From assembly GCA_030539595.1 (NCBI GenBank), contig JAUNXW010000030.1, positions 1-13,736 on the forward strand: DNA of 13,736 nt. The letters are read 5' to 3'. The stretch is from Methanocorpusculum sp. Lineage in GTDB: Archaea; Halobacteriota; Methanomicrobia; Methanomicrobiales; Methanocorpusculaceae. The notes under the pieces are model-generated. The model did no database searches, had not been told where the DNA came from, and saw nothing but the letters and a program-made list of their open reading frames with translations. Positions 7,250 through 13,736 of the stretch are shown here, piece after piece; position 1 is the stretch's first letter, and each line of letters opens with the position of its first letter. The position numbers and the translations under genes are program-made.

Positions 7250-8407
7250 TCAGAGCACCTCCTGTCTCAGTCCATAGAACATGTCGCCCTTGCCTTTCTC
7301 GGCTAAGTCAACAATTGCTTTGATGTCTTTCTTTCTCACGTCTCTTCCGCCCAAGCCTAAGATGTAGTCATAGATTTTCACATCAGAACCGTAGCAGGCT
7401 TCCTTGACTTCAATTGCCACAGCACCTTTCGCACCTAAACTGACGTTTTTATCAAGAACAACAACAGTGTTTACTTTTGAAAGAGCCTTAGCAATATCTG
7501 TTGACGGGAAAGGTCTGAAACAGCGTATGCTGAGCAAACCGACTTTCTTTCCGTCCTTGCGCATCTCATCTATAGCGTCTTTTACAGTTCCGCAAATAGA
7601 ACCCATTGCAACGATTGCGGTCTCCGCATCGTCGAGTTTATAGGTTGTGATAAGTTCAGAGTAGTCTCTTCCGAAAACGTCCTTGAATTCCTTACCGTAT
7701 TTTCTTAAAGCATCAGCCGCACGTTTTACTGCTGCGTCGTGCTCGTATCTGAACTCAAGATAGTATTCAGGAGTTGCATACATACCGAAAGAAATCGGGT
7801 CATTGACATCAAGTTTCTGATAGGGTTTGAACTCGCCAAGGAATTTATCAACCTGTTCCTGTGTAGGAATATCAACAGGCTCGTAAACGTGCGAGAGAAT
7901 AAATCCGTCAAAGCAGACAAATGCCGGAAGAAGAATATCATGGTCTTCACAGACTTTGTATGCGAGGATGTGCATATCAAGAGCTTCTTGATTGTCTTCC
8001 GCGTAAAGCTGAAGCCAGCCGGAATCTCTCATCATAATTGAATCCTGCTGGTCGTTCCAGATTGAAAGCGGCGCAGATATTGCACGGTTTGCAATTCCCA
8101 TAACTATTGGAAGTCTCATACCAGCCGAGTTGAAGACAACTTCGGTCATAAGTGCTAAGCCCTGCGAAGTTGTTGCCGAATAAACACGGCTTCCCGCAGC
8201 TGACGCGCCTATGCATGCAGAGAGTGCGGAAAACTCTGACTCAACACAAATGTATTCAGCGTCAAGTCTTCCGTCTGCAACAATTGATGCGAGACCTTCA
8301 ACGATATGTGTCTGCGGTGTAATAGGGTAAGCAGAAATTACCTGCGGGCGACAGAGACGAACAGTCTCTGCTATTGCTATTGACCCTTCCATAATCTGCA
8401 GCGTCAT
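7250..8407 (-). CDS. porA: Pyruvate:ferredoxin oxidoreductase, alpha subunit
   Basis: Role: forms the active site together with PorB and carries the TPP pyrimidine-binding half. Seen (385 aa): EGSIAIAETVRLCRPQVI, then YPITPQT (27-33), the signature of 2-oxoacid oxidoreductase alpha subunits. ESEFSALSACIGASAAG and TTSQGLALMTE follow, typical of domain I. The C-terminal third looks like the transketolase-type domain (ETAIVAMGS, VGLLSIRCFRPFP, VVVLDKNVSLGAKG). Start choice: ATG 8407 has GGAGG seven bases upstream, and its first base overlaps the porD stop (TAATG). A longer frame reaching 8467 would overlap porD and has no such support. I infer pyruvate rather than another 2-oxoacid from the four-gene order and overall similarity. 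The related VOR/KOR enzymes share the fold, so substrate is the least certain part. Confidence 0.94.
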   Translation of the reverse strand: MTLQIMEGSIAIAETVRLCRPQVISAYPITPQTHIVEGLASIVADGRLDAEYICVESEFSALSACIGASAAGSRVYSATTSQGLALMTEVVFNSAGMRLPIVMGIANRAISAPLSIWNDQQDSIMMRDSGWLQLYAEDNQEALDMHILAYKVCEDHDILLPAFVCFDGFILSHVYEPVDIPTQEQVDKFLGEFKPYQKLDVNDPISFGMYATPEYYLEFRYEHDAAVKRAADALRKYGKEFKDVFGRDYSELITTYKLDDAETAIVAMGSICGTVKDAIDEMRKDGKKVGLLSIRCFRPFPSTDIAKALSKVNTVVVLDKNVSLGAKGAVAIEVKEACYGSDVKIYDYILGLGGRDVRKKDIKAIVDLAEKGKGDMFYGLRQEVL

Positions 8408-8673
8408 TATTTTTCCTCCTGTATCATTGTTATTGCCTTGGCTTTGTCGGGACATTCTTTTGCGCACATACCGCAGCCTTTGCAGAAGTCTAAATCTATT
8501 GTGTATGTTTTGTCAGGATTGACTGTTATACATCCTTCGGGACAGATTAACTGACAAGTTCCGCATTTGGTACATTTGTCATGATCCATTACCGGATAGA
8601 AAACTCTCCACGAACCTGTTTTGTTATTTCTGCTGTTGCCGGGTCTTGCCGTGCATCCAATTCCAAGAGACAT
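8407..8673 (-). CDS. porD: Pyruvate:ferredoxin oxidoreductase, delta subunit (2x 4Fe-4S ferredoxin)
   Basis: Role: electron-transfer subunit that passes electrons from the TPP-proximal cluster to external ferredoxin. Seen (88 aa): two ferredoxin motifs, C34-x2-C37-x2-C40-x3-C44-P and C64-x2-C67-x2-C70-x3-C74-P. All eight ligands are present, so both clusters should be 4Fe-4S. The N-terminal MSLGIGCTARPGNS with GSWRVFYPV is the usual PorD lead-in. Start: ATG 8673 overlaps the porC stop by one base (TAATG) and has AAGGAGG ten bases upstream. The stop overlaps the porA start in the same way, so the subunits are translationally coupled. Confidence 0.95.
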   Translation of the reverse strand: MSLGIGCTARPGNSRNNKTGSWRVFYPVMDHDKCTKCGTCQLICPEGCITVNPDKTYTIDLDFCKGCGMCAKECPDKAKAITMIQEEK

Positions 8674-9218
8674 TATAATTTATCCTCCTTTACAAGTTCG
8701 AAAGCACGTTTTGCCGCTGCAAAGTTTGATGCTCCGAGTTTTTCGCCGAATCTGTCAAAGATTGCATCTTTAAGCGCATCAAGACTAATCTCTCCGCTGG
8801 CTGCCGCAAACGCACCCATCAGGGTTGTGTTTGTTATAGGTAAACCGATTTCTTCAAGGGCAATTTTTGTCGCGTCGATAATAATCAGTTTGACCCCTTT
8901 CGGAATATTATACTCAGCCTTCTTTTCGGTATTGATTATTGCAATTCCGCCGTCTTTCATACCGGCAAAAACATTGACATCGCGGATTAATGTGCTGTCC
9001 TGAACGATGATGTAATCCGGTTCGTAAACCTGACTGCGCAGGCGGATTTTTTCGTCGCTGAACCGCACAAATGCCTGAACAGGTGCTCCTCTGCGTTCTA
9101 CACCGAAGGCAGGAAATGCCTGCGAATAGACACCTGCGGTAAATGCTGCCGTAGCTATTAATTCAGCCGCAGTTACCGAGCCCTGTCCGCCTCTTCCGTG
9201 GATTCGTAGTTCTCTCAT
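8673..9218 (-). CDS. porC: Pyruvate:ferredoxin oxidoreductase, gamma subunit
   Basis: Role: the gamma subunit of the four-subunit oxidoreductase, contributing to CoA binding and complex assembly. Seen (181 aa): HGRGGQGSVTAAELIATAA at the N-terminus, the family signature, then FPAFGVERRGAPVQAFVR, IIVQDSTLI and ITNTTLMGAFA. Length and motif order are normal. It is the first gene of the operon. ATG 9218 is preceded by AAGGTG only two bases away, a tight spacing. No better start lies upstream, since the frame leads into AT-rich non-coding sequence. Confidence 0.94.
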   Translation of the reverse strand: MRELRIHGRGGQGSVTAAELIATAAFTAGVYSQAFPAFGVERRGAPVQAFVRFSDEKIRLRSQVYEPDYIIVQDSTLIRDVNVFAGMKDGGIAIINTEKKAEYNIPKGVKLIIIDATKIALEEIGLPITNTTLMGAFAAASGEISLDALKDAIFDRFGEKLGASNFAAAKRAFELVKEDKL

Positions 9219-9245
9219 AGCACCTTATATTTATCACGATTAATC

Positions 9246-9290
9246 ATAATATATTATTCTGTTTGGGGAAGGCAAGACTTTTTAATAATG
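9246..9290 (-). promoter_or_regulatory. Promoter region of the por operon
   Basis: Two TATA-like candidates precede porC: the symmetric ATAATATATTAT at 9246-9257 and ATTATTAAAAA at about 9279-9289 on the minus strand. The farther one would give a leader of roughly 40 bases, the nearer one a very short leader. I cannot choose between them from sequence. Confidence 0.4.
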
Positions 9291-9453
9291 AGATATTTTG
9301 GCTTGAAAAATATATGAGATATGAGTAAAGCACGCGAGCGCAAAAATAAGTAACCCTTATTGCATATCTATGATATTAATTATCAATAAATTTTAACAAA
9401 CTATGTTTCTGATATTGGAGATTCTTTTTCCACCCTAAAAAAAGAGGCATCAA

Positions 9454-9723
9454 TTAGCAAATTTTAGTAATAATAACATATAAAATCATTTTATCTCCCA
9501 CATAAAATATCCGTTCAGAATCAACATCGTTTGAAAGAACTTCATAGTTTTTGTATTCTGACAGTATTAAGAAAAATTCTCGATTGTAAACGTAATATGA
9601 AAAAATCACTGTTATCAGATGAGTAATGCCATATATTGTTTCATGAGTTTTTGATAATACACAATAGTCCTAATTATTTTTAACAGCCTCATCAGATGAA
9701 GATATTGTGTTTGAATCTGACAT
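9454..9723 (-). pseudogene. Small open frame interrupted by one in-frame TAG (89 codons if read through)
   Basis: Seen: ATG at 9723 with AGGA four bases upstream, 17 codons (MSDSNTISSSDEAVKNN), TAG at 9670-9672, then 71 further open codons (DYCVLSKTHETIYGITHL...) to TAA at 9454. The second part reads like protein, with alternating hydrophobic strands and charged turns such as NDVDSERIFYVGDKM. A possible GTG start inside it, at 9609, would leave 51 aa. I do not recognise a family. It could be a decayed gene, chance in AT-rich DNA, or a TAG read-through (for example pyrrolysine) product. The two other TAG codons checked here (2164-2166 and 12740-12742) behave as ordinary stops, which argues against routine read-through. 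Confidence 0.3.
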
Positions 9724-9889
9724 TTTTTCCTGCTGATATTATTAGTGTTTACAAATTAATACCCCTCTGCAAAAATGTGTGTGATTCTTTCTTTCTCATA
9801 TTACAAAATTGCCCCTACAGTAAATATTTTAAACACACAGTCCAAAAAAGAAGTGTGAGTCTTTACAAATAAAGGCACAATCACCCCCC

Positions 9890-9903
9890 AAATATAAAAA
9901 TAT
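9890..9903 (+). promoter_or_regulatory. TATA-like promoter of the KamA-family gene
   Basis: AAATATAAAAATAT preceded by a C-run (a possible BRE-like context), about 55 bases before the ATG. A start site some 25 bases downstream would leave a ~30-base leader carrying the GAGGA ribosome site at about 9941. Confidence 0.45.
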
Positions 9904-9953
9904 CTAATGTTAGCTTGTTTTTATGGATTAGTACTATTAAGAGGAATTAAACT

Positions 9954-11045
9954 ATGGAAAATTGGCAGAAAAATTTACAGAAAAATATCCACACAATCGA
10001 GGAATTATCCGACTTCATAAAAATGTCGGAAAAAGAAAAAGAGGAACTCTCGCAATTACTGGAAAAATATCCCATGTCAGTCACAAAATATTATCTATCT
10101 CTGATTGACAAAAATGATATCAACGACCCTATTCGAAAAATCTGTGTACCAACAGTCTCAGAAAAATCATCGGAAGGTCGAACAGATACAAGCGGTGAAC
10201 TCGAAAACACAATTCTTCCCGGACTTCAACACAAATACAGAGAAACCGCACTTGTTCTATCAACCAATGCCTGCGCAGTCTACTGCAGATACTGTTTCAG
10301 AAAAAGACTTGTGGGAGCGGAAAACGATGAAGTCGTAAAATCTATCGATAAAGTCGCAGGATACATAAAAAACCACACTGAAATAAACAATGTCCTTATC
10401 TCTGGAGGAGATTCATTTCTAATGAGTAACGAGAGGATAGAAAAGTATCTTGAAAAATTCAGCGATATCTCCCATATAGACTATATAAGATTTGCAACGC
10501 GAGTACCTGTGGTTTTTCCAGAAAGAATTACAGACGATTCCAATCTGATTGAAATTATAAGAAAGTTCTCCGAAAAAAAGCAGATATATGTTGTCACTCA
10601 TTTCAATCACCCAAAAGAGTGCACAGAAGAATCCGCACAAGCCATCGGCCTTCTTAAGAATTCTGGTGTCATAATAAAAAATCAGAGCGTCCTCCTCAGA
10701 GGAATTAACGACAGTCCAGAGACTTTATCAGACCTTTTCAGAAAACTTGTCAGAATGGGCGTTGTACCGTATTATGTTTTTCAGTGCAGACCGGTAAAGG
10801 GTGTAAAAAATCAATTTCAGGTACCTCTCCTTGAAGGATGTGAGATAATCGAGAACACAAAAAGACTCCTTGACGGTCAGGAAAAAGCATTCAGATACAT
10901 AATGTCGCACGTAACAGGCAAGATAGAAATCATTGGATGCCTGCCGAATGAAAAAGTTCTGTTCAAGTATCATCAAGCAAAAGACAGAAAAAGATTATCT
11001 AAAATCTTCGCCCGTGAAATATCCCCAGAACAGTGCTGGCTTTGA
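9954..11045 (+). CDS. KamA-family radical SAM protein (aminomutase-like, substrate unknown)
   Basis: Seen (363 aa): radical SAM cluster motif C107-x3-C111-x2-C114 (CAVYCRYCF), SGGDSFL (~150-156) for SAM binding, FATRVPVVFPERI (~180-192) and NQSVLLRGIND (~243-253), all matching lysine 2,3-aminomutase. K323 in SHVTGKIEIIG aligns with its PLP lysine. Known: clostridial lysine 2,3-aminomutase holds the lysine side chain or amino group with two Asp residues, in CDLS and VVDA just before the PLP lysine. Here those positions read QCRP (R279) and YIMS, so both Asp are missing. The protein is also shorter than lysine aminomutase (about 416 aa), lacking its C-terminal tail. Inference: a PLP/SAM mutase acting on another amino acid or derivative. 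It should not be called AblA, and no acetyltransferase (ablB) follows. GAGGA eight bases upstream supports the start. Confidence 0.85.
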   Translation: MENWQKNLQKNIHTIEELSDFIKMSEKEKEELSQLLEKYPMSVTKYYLSLIDKNDINDPIRKICVPTVSEKSSEGRTDTSGELENTILPGLQHKYRETALVLSTNACAVYCRYCFRKRLVGAENDEVVKSIDKVAGYIKNHTEINNVLISGGDSFLMSNERIEKYLEKFSDISHIDYIRFATRVPVVFPERITDDSNLIEIIRKFSEKKQIYVVTHFNHPKECTEESAQAIGLLKNSGVIIKNQSVLLRGINDSPETLSDLFRKLVRMGVVPYYVFQCRPVKGVKNQFQVPLLEGCEIIENTKRLLDGQEKAFRYIMSHVTGKIEIIGCLPNEKVLFKYHQAKDRKRLSKIFAREISPEQCWL

Positions 11046-11232
11046 TTTATTTTCTTAATTTCAACACACACTCAATTCTGAATCTATTTTTCATTCAATT
11101 AAAACACATCCCCTTCAATTAATGATGGTCTGAAATTCATTCTCCTGCACAAAATCCTCAGCCGGAAAAATAAATCGTTATCTATTAATAACATAATTAA
11201 AAATATACTCTCTATCTAAAAGAGGAGAATGT

Positions 11233-11829
11233 ATGGATCAAACTATAGGAATGATTATTTTTCTGGCAGTAAATCTTATTCTTGCAGCAGGGCTCGGACT
11301 GCTTTTTGGAAAAACCAATATACTCGGTGAAAAAAGCAGACTATCAAAATGGCTGAGATATCTAATAGGAATTGTTGCCTTTGGTCTGTTGTCCGTAATT
11401 GGAACAGCAACCGCTGCAACTTATGACGGTGCACTCTTAAACGCACGAGACTACGGACCTGTTTCAGGCGGTCTCTGGTTTGGACCAATAGTGGGTATTG
11501 GAGCAGCAGTGATTGGGGCTGCATACCGTTTCACACTCGGAGGAATCACCGCAGTTCCCTGCACAATAGCAACGCTTCTTGCAGGAATAATATCCGGTCT
11601 GATTTATGTCTGGTGCAGAAAGACCGGAAAACAGTTGAGTGTGTGGGTCGCGGCTATTGCCATGTTGGTCATTGAAGTTATCCACCTTGCACTGGTCGCA
11701 TCCATGACCGAAGGGGGACTTGCCATAGTTTTAGGTCCGACGGGTATTGGAACACTCACATTTGGTGTGGTCTTAGTTTTAGTATTTTCAATCACATACA
11801 AAATGTCGTCCAAGAAATCTGAAAACTGA
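11233..11829 (+). CDS. Stand-alone 5TMR-LYT (LytS/YpdA-type) membrane protein
   Basis: Seen (198 aa): about five or six hydrophobic segments (approximately 6-26, 39-58, 80-98, 108-128, 138-158, 168-188). The core NARDYGPVSGGLWFGPIVG (~70-88) is followed by glycine spacing, R99 and GGITAVPC, the signature of the 5TM receptor domain of LytS-type sensor kinases (PF07694). The tail ends in a short basic stretch (KMSSKKSEN), with no GAF, kinase or GGDEF domain attached. Start: GGAG five bases before ATG 11233. An out-of-frame ATG at 11229 gives no protein. Known: in bacteria this domain senses envelope or small-molecule signals for LytS. Inference: here it is a sensor without its own output, or a small-molecule channel or transporter. 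It lies 187 bases after the KamA-family gene and 103 before the Cache lipoprotein. Confidence 0.75.
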   Translation: MDQTIGMIIFLAVNLILAAGLGLLFGKTNILGEKSRLSKWLRYLIGIVAFGLLSVIGTATAATYDGALLNARDYGPVSGGLWFGPIVGIGAAVIGAAYRFTLGGITAVPCTIATLLAGIISGLIYVWCRKTGKQLSVWVAAIAMLVIEVIHLALVASMTEGGLAIVLGPTGIGTLTFGVVLVLVFSITYKMSSKKSEN

Positions 11830-11860
11830 TTGAATAAATCAGGTTTATTTTTTTTATTTT
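11826..11860 (+). terminator. Hairpin plus T-run terminator after the 5TMR gene
   Basis: CTGATT (11826-11831) pairs perfectly with AATCAG (11837-11842) across a 5-base loop. The stem overlaps the TGA stop and is followed by GTTTATTTTTTTTATTTT. It implies the lipoprotein gene downstream has its own promoter. Confidence 0.65.
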
Positions 11861-11932
11861 CAAATCCGCAGTATCTGTTCTTTTTGTAATTATCTGGATT
11901 AGTTTTTTATTTTCGAAAGGTTATGTATAAGT

Positions 11933-12724
11933 ATGTACAAACATTTCCTGATTCTGATTCTTGTATCTGTAATCTGCTTTTCGGCAGGCTGTATAAACAC
12001 ACCTCCCCTATATTTGGCGGAAGAGACTTCAATTGAGGTTGCCGACTCAATTTTAGTTACTCTTAAAGCTACTGTCAGCGAAGCAAAGACTGCTGCTGAT
12101 TCTGCCGCACTCGGAAATATGGATGAATATTCTGCAAAACAGGCTCTTGCAGTATTATATCAGCGTGCCCCGCTGGTTCATGATTTACTGATAGCAGATG
12201 AAAACGGCATTGTTGTTGCAGCGTATCCCGATAACATTCATATTCAGAAAGGCATGGATTTGAGTGCGTATCCTCCAAACAAAGAAACGTTTACCGAGAC
12301 TGACATATATCTCTCGGAATATATGACTGCTCAAAACGGTCAGAAGGTGTATCTGCTTTCTGTTCCGATTAAAATTGACGGCAAGTATGCAGGATATGTC
12401 AGTCTTTCGTTTGACCCTTACAGGTTGTTTGGAGAGAAACAGCAGGAAATTTCGGAAAAAGGCTTGGGGCTTATGGTTACTCAGACCGACGGAATTTTAG
12501 TATACGACCGTGATATCTGGGAATCGGGCAAAAACTCCCTGACTGACCCTGCATATACAGATATTCAGAAAACTATCTCAAACGTCTGCGGCAATGTAAG
12601 CGGTCATGATTTTTATTCGTTCTATGCAGATGAAACTGCTGAAGTGGTGAATAAGGAAATCTGGTGGCAGACGGTATCGTTTGGAGAAAGAGACTGGAGA
12701 GTTGCAATAACTCAGGAAGCATAA
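11933..12724 (+). CDS. Cache-domain (PDC-like) sensor lipoprotein
   Basis: Seen (263 aa): a lipoprotein signal peptide ending in FSAGC (C20, lipobox), then a helical stretch (~30-70), then an extracellular sensor fold with VHDLLIADENGIVVAAYP (~87-104), the central PAS-like strand pair of Cache/PDC domains. A second half follows (VYLLSVPIKIDGKYAGYVSL, then GLGLMVTQTDGILVYDRD, and FGERDWRVAITQEA at the end), suggesting a double-Cache arrangement. There is no transmembrane helix after the sensor and no signalling domain. Known: Cache domains bind amino acids, carboxylates and other small ligands outside the cell. Inference: a ligand-binding lipoprotein that works with a separate membrane partner, perhaps the 5TMR protein. 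AAAGG lies 12 bases upstream of ATG 11933, a loose ribosome site. The gene ends convergently with methanogenesis marker 12. Confidence 0.75.
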   Translation: MYKHFLILILVSVICFSAGCINTPPLYLAEETSIEVADSILVTLKATVSEAKTAADSAALGNMDEYSAKQALAVLYQRAPLVHDLLIADENGIVVAAYPDNIHIQKGMDLSAYPPNKETFTETDIYLSEYMTAQNGQKVYLLSVPIKIDGKYAGYVSLSFDPYRLFGEKQQEISEKGLGLMVTQTDGILVYDRDIWESGKNSLTDPAYTDIQKTISNVCGNVSGHDFYSFYADETAEVVNKEIWWQTVSFGERDWRVAITQEA

Positions 12725-12726
12725 CC

Positions 12727-12754
12727 TTTTTTTCTGATTCTATTTTTTTATTTT
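12727..12754 (+). terminator. T-rich termination zone after the Cache lipoprotein gene
   Basis: TTTTTTT at 12727-12733 is followed by a second T-rich tract at 12741-12754, within the tail of the convergent gene. CTGATT (12734-12739) and AATCAG (12755-12760) flank the second tract. T-runs alone are enough for archaeal termination on the plus strand. I see no matching T-run for the minus-strand gene. Confidence 0.5.
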
Positions 12755-13630
12755 AATCAGTGACTCAATTCCAAATATATTTTTCTTACCCGCAAAAACA
12801 TCTCTTGCTATAAGAGCCAACCCAAGAGACGCAGACCACTCATCAAACACCGCGACAGGTTTCTGCAGTAGTGCTGAAATCTCCTCGGCAAGTTCTGGGG
12901 CTAAACTTCCCGCTAAAGCAATAGGTGCTTCGGGCGCGAGAAGAGAAAGCGAAGCGCACTCCATAGCAGCCCAAAGAGCAACTGTAGGCTTCTGATATTT
13001 TTCTTCCATGTGATATGAAACACCTGCGGTTGTAAATGCCTCGTTTGCCGTCAGTTCTCCTTCGTCAACTTTTCTTATGGCATCGACATCGAGCGCACCG
13101 TGTTTTGTTCCCGGGGCAAAAACACAGGCATCAAAAGCTCCCACAAATCTATTCTCACGAATCAGAAGCGAAACTGTATTTGAACTTATGTCTGAGACAA
13201 CAAATGTATTTTCTTTAAGTTTGTCGCAAACAAAATATGCAATCCCCAATTTCTCGGGGCTTGTCTGATGCGAATAAATTTTAAAGCGCGGGTCTGTGTT
13301 TGAACCGCGGTGAATTCCTGGGATAGCAACCGCAGGAATTTTTGACTCCTTGATTACATCAAAAACTTTTGTTCCGCCGCCGATGTGCTTTCCCGCTCCG
13401 TCGCGGGTTACAACTCCGCGATTTTTCAAATCCGCAATGTCGGTTATTTTTGTAAAATTGTCGCCCATTGAGTAACAGACAGCAAAGCCTTCAATCTCTT
13501 CTGTCGGGCACAGTTCTTCAAGCTGATTTATTTCAAAATTTACAGCGGCTTCACGCGAGATTTTAAAATACTTGCCCGTGTCTGTCGCAAATCTTATGGA
13601 TGTTGTTCCGTGGTCAACTCCAATATACAT
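12740..13630 (-). CDS. Methanogenesis marker protein 12 (ASKHA-fold ATPase-like)
   Basis: Seen (296 aa): MYIGVDHGTTSIRFA at the N-terminus is the phosphate-1 motif of the actin/Hsp70/sugar-kinase fold. FVVSDISSNTVSLLI (~143-157) is phosphate-2, and PIALAGSLAPE (~236-246) is the adenosine motif. GGGTKVFDVI and FAPGTKHGALDVDAIRKVD lie between them. Motif order and length match the methanogen-specific family TIGR03281 (UPF0285, recalled from memory). Known: the family is found almost only in methanogens and has no settled biochemical role. Inference: an ATP-dependent assembly or maturation factor connected to methanogenesis. The stop is TAG. No clear Shine-Dalgarno precedes ATG 13630, so translation may be leaderless. 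A perfect 13-base palindrome lies 17 bases upstream of the start. The gene is convergent with the Cache lipoprotein gene. Confidence 0.8.
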   Translation of the reverse strand: MYIGVDHGTTSIRFATDTGKYFKISREAAVNFEINQLEELCPTEEIEGFAVCYSMGDNFTKITDIADLKNRGVVTRDGAGKHIGGGTKVFDVIKESKIPAVAIPGIHRGSNTDPRFKIYSHQTSPEKLGIAYFVCDKLKENTFVVSDISSNTVSLLIRENRFVGAFDACVFAPGTKHGALDVDAIRKVDEGELTANEAFTTAGVSYHMEEKYQKPTVALWAAMECASLSLLAPEAPIALAGSLAPELAEEISALLQKPVAVFDEWSASLGLALIARDVFAGKKNIFGIESLIKIKK

Positions 13631-13646
13631 GCATTAATGTATGTGA

Positions 13647-13659
13647 TTATCAGTGATAA
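13647..13659. promoter_or_regulatory. Perfect 13-base palindrome upstream of the marker-12 gene
   Basis: TTATCA-G-TGATAA lies between 17 and 29 bases before the ATG, where a regulator would block or assist the basal transcription complex. A second inverted repeat, ATACAT-GCATTA-ATGTAT (13625-13642), overlaps the start codon. Short AT-rich palindromes also arise by chance. Confidence 0.35.
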
Positions 13660-13736
13660 GTTATGTTGTTGACCGATGGTTCTGTTGTATCCCGAAATTA
13701 GGTTACACTTTTTCATCATTAGAATCATCAAGATAT

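Larger units (their letters stand above)
9219..9953. other. AT-rich intergenic region without an intact gene
   Basis: 735 bases between the divergent por operon and the kamA-like gene. It contains the por promoter region at its left end, the kamA-like promoter at its right end, and the TAG-interrupted frame at 9454-9723. The rest shows no frame with a credible start and length, no tRNA-like segment and no regular repeat array. A 9-base direct repeat (ATCAGATGA at 9614 and 9691) is probably chance. A 10-codon frame (MSKARERKNK) near 9321 lies in a locally GC-richer patch and is too short to call. Confidence 0.6.

Noticed and set aside
7250..8467. Longer porA frame starting at 8467
   Set aside because: It would overlap porD by about 60 bases. 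The strong GGAGG site and the family-typical N-terminus both point to ATG 8407.
9600..9725. Possible C/D-box small RNA around the two ATCAGATGA copies with nearby CTGA
   Set aside because: The C-box consensus is not met and the spacing of C, D' and D boxes is wrong. The repeat is probably chance.
9954..11045. Calling the radical SAM gene lysine 2,3-aminomutase (AblA) or PylB
   Set aside because: The two lysine-binding aspartates are missing and no ablB follows. PylB belongs to a different (BioB-like) radical SAM branch and lacks the PLP lysine seen here.
1..13736. CRISPR array, tRNA, rRNA, transposase or phage genes
   Set aside because: No regularly spaced repeats, no cloverleaf with a T-loop consensus in intergenic DNA, and no mobile-element protein motifs in any credible frame.

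Overview
The window looks like chromosomal DNA of a methanogenic archaeon, most likely in the Methanomicrobiales/Methanosarcinales part of the Euryarchaeota. The evidence is a methanogenesis-marker-12-type ATPase, a four-subunit archaeal pyruvate:ferredoxin oxidoreductase operon in the order gamma-delta-alpha-beta, a PGF-CTERM surface-anchoring tail, an archaeal lipoprotein, Shine-Dalgarno sites matching the anti-SD UCACCUCC, and TATA-like promoters in AT-rich intergenic DNA. I cannot fix the genus from the sequence alone.

Layout. (1) Positions 1-6087, minus strand: four exported or surface proteins. The first to be transcribed is a cobalamin-capture protein. It joins an alpha/alpha-barrel (prenyltransferase-repeat) domain to a BtuF-type binding-protein domain and ends in a PGF-CTERM anchor. 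After a 135-base gap with its own promoter-like sequence come three tightly packed genes: a PKD / PGF-pre-PGF / DUF4430 (transcobalamin C-terminal-like) protein, a 203-aa tail-anchored protein of unknown function, and a PQQ-type beta-propeller protein that runs off the left edge. The propeller gene is complete at its start but has no stop inside the window. (2) Positions 6358-9218, minus strand: porC-porD-porA-porB, with one-base overlaps or a one-base gap and strong SD sites, ending in a hairpin plus T-run. (3) Positions 9219-9953: a 735-base AT-rich stretch with no intact gene. It holds an open frame interrupted by a single in-frame TAG. (4) Positions 9954-12724, plus strand: a KamA-family radical SAM protein with non-canonical substrate residues, a stand-alone 5TMR-LYT membrane protein, and a Cache-domain lipoprotein. 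(5) Positions 12740-13630, minus strand: methanogenesis marker 12, convergent with the lipoprotein gene.

How the genes work together. The por operon interconverts pyruvate and acetyl-CoA using ferredoxin, a central step in methanogen carbon assimilation. The surface cluster is the most unusual part. The two folds that make up animal intrinsic factor and transcobalamin (alpha barrel and small beta domain) occur here in two neighbouring genes, with the barrel fused to a BtuF module. This suggests a cell-surface corrinoid-scavenging apparatus, which makes sense for an organism whose methanogenesis depends on corrinoid methyltransferases. No ABC permease or ATPase lies in the window. The 5TMR protein and the Cache lipoprotein are two sensor-type modules side by side with no kinase or other output domain in view.
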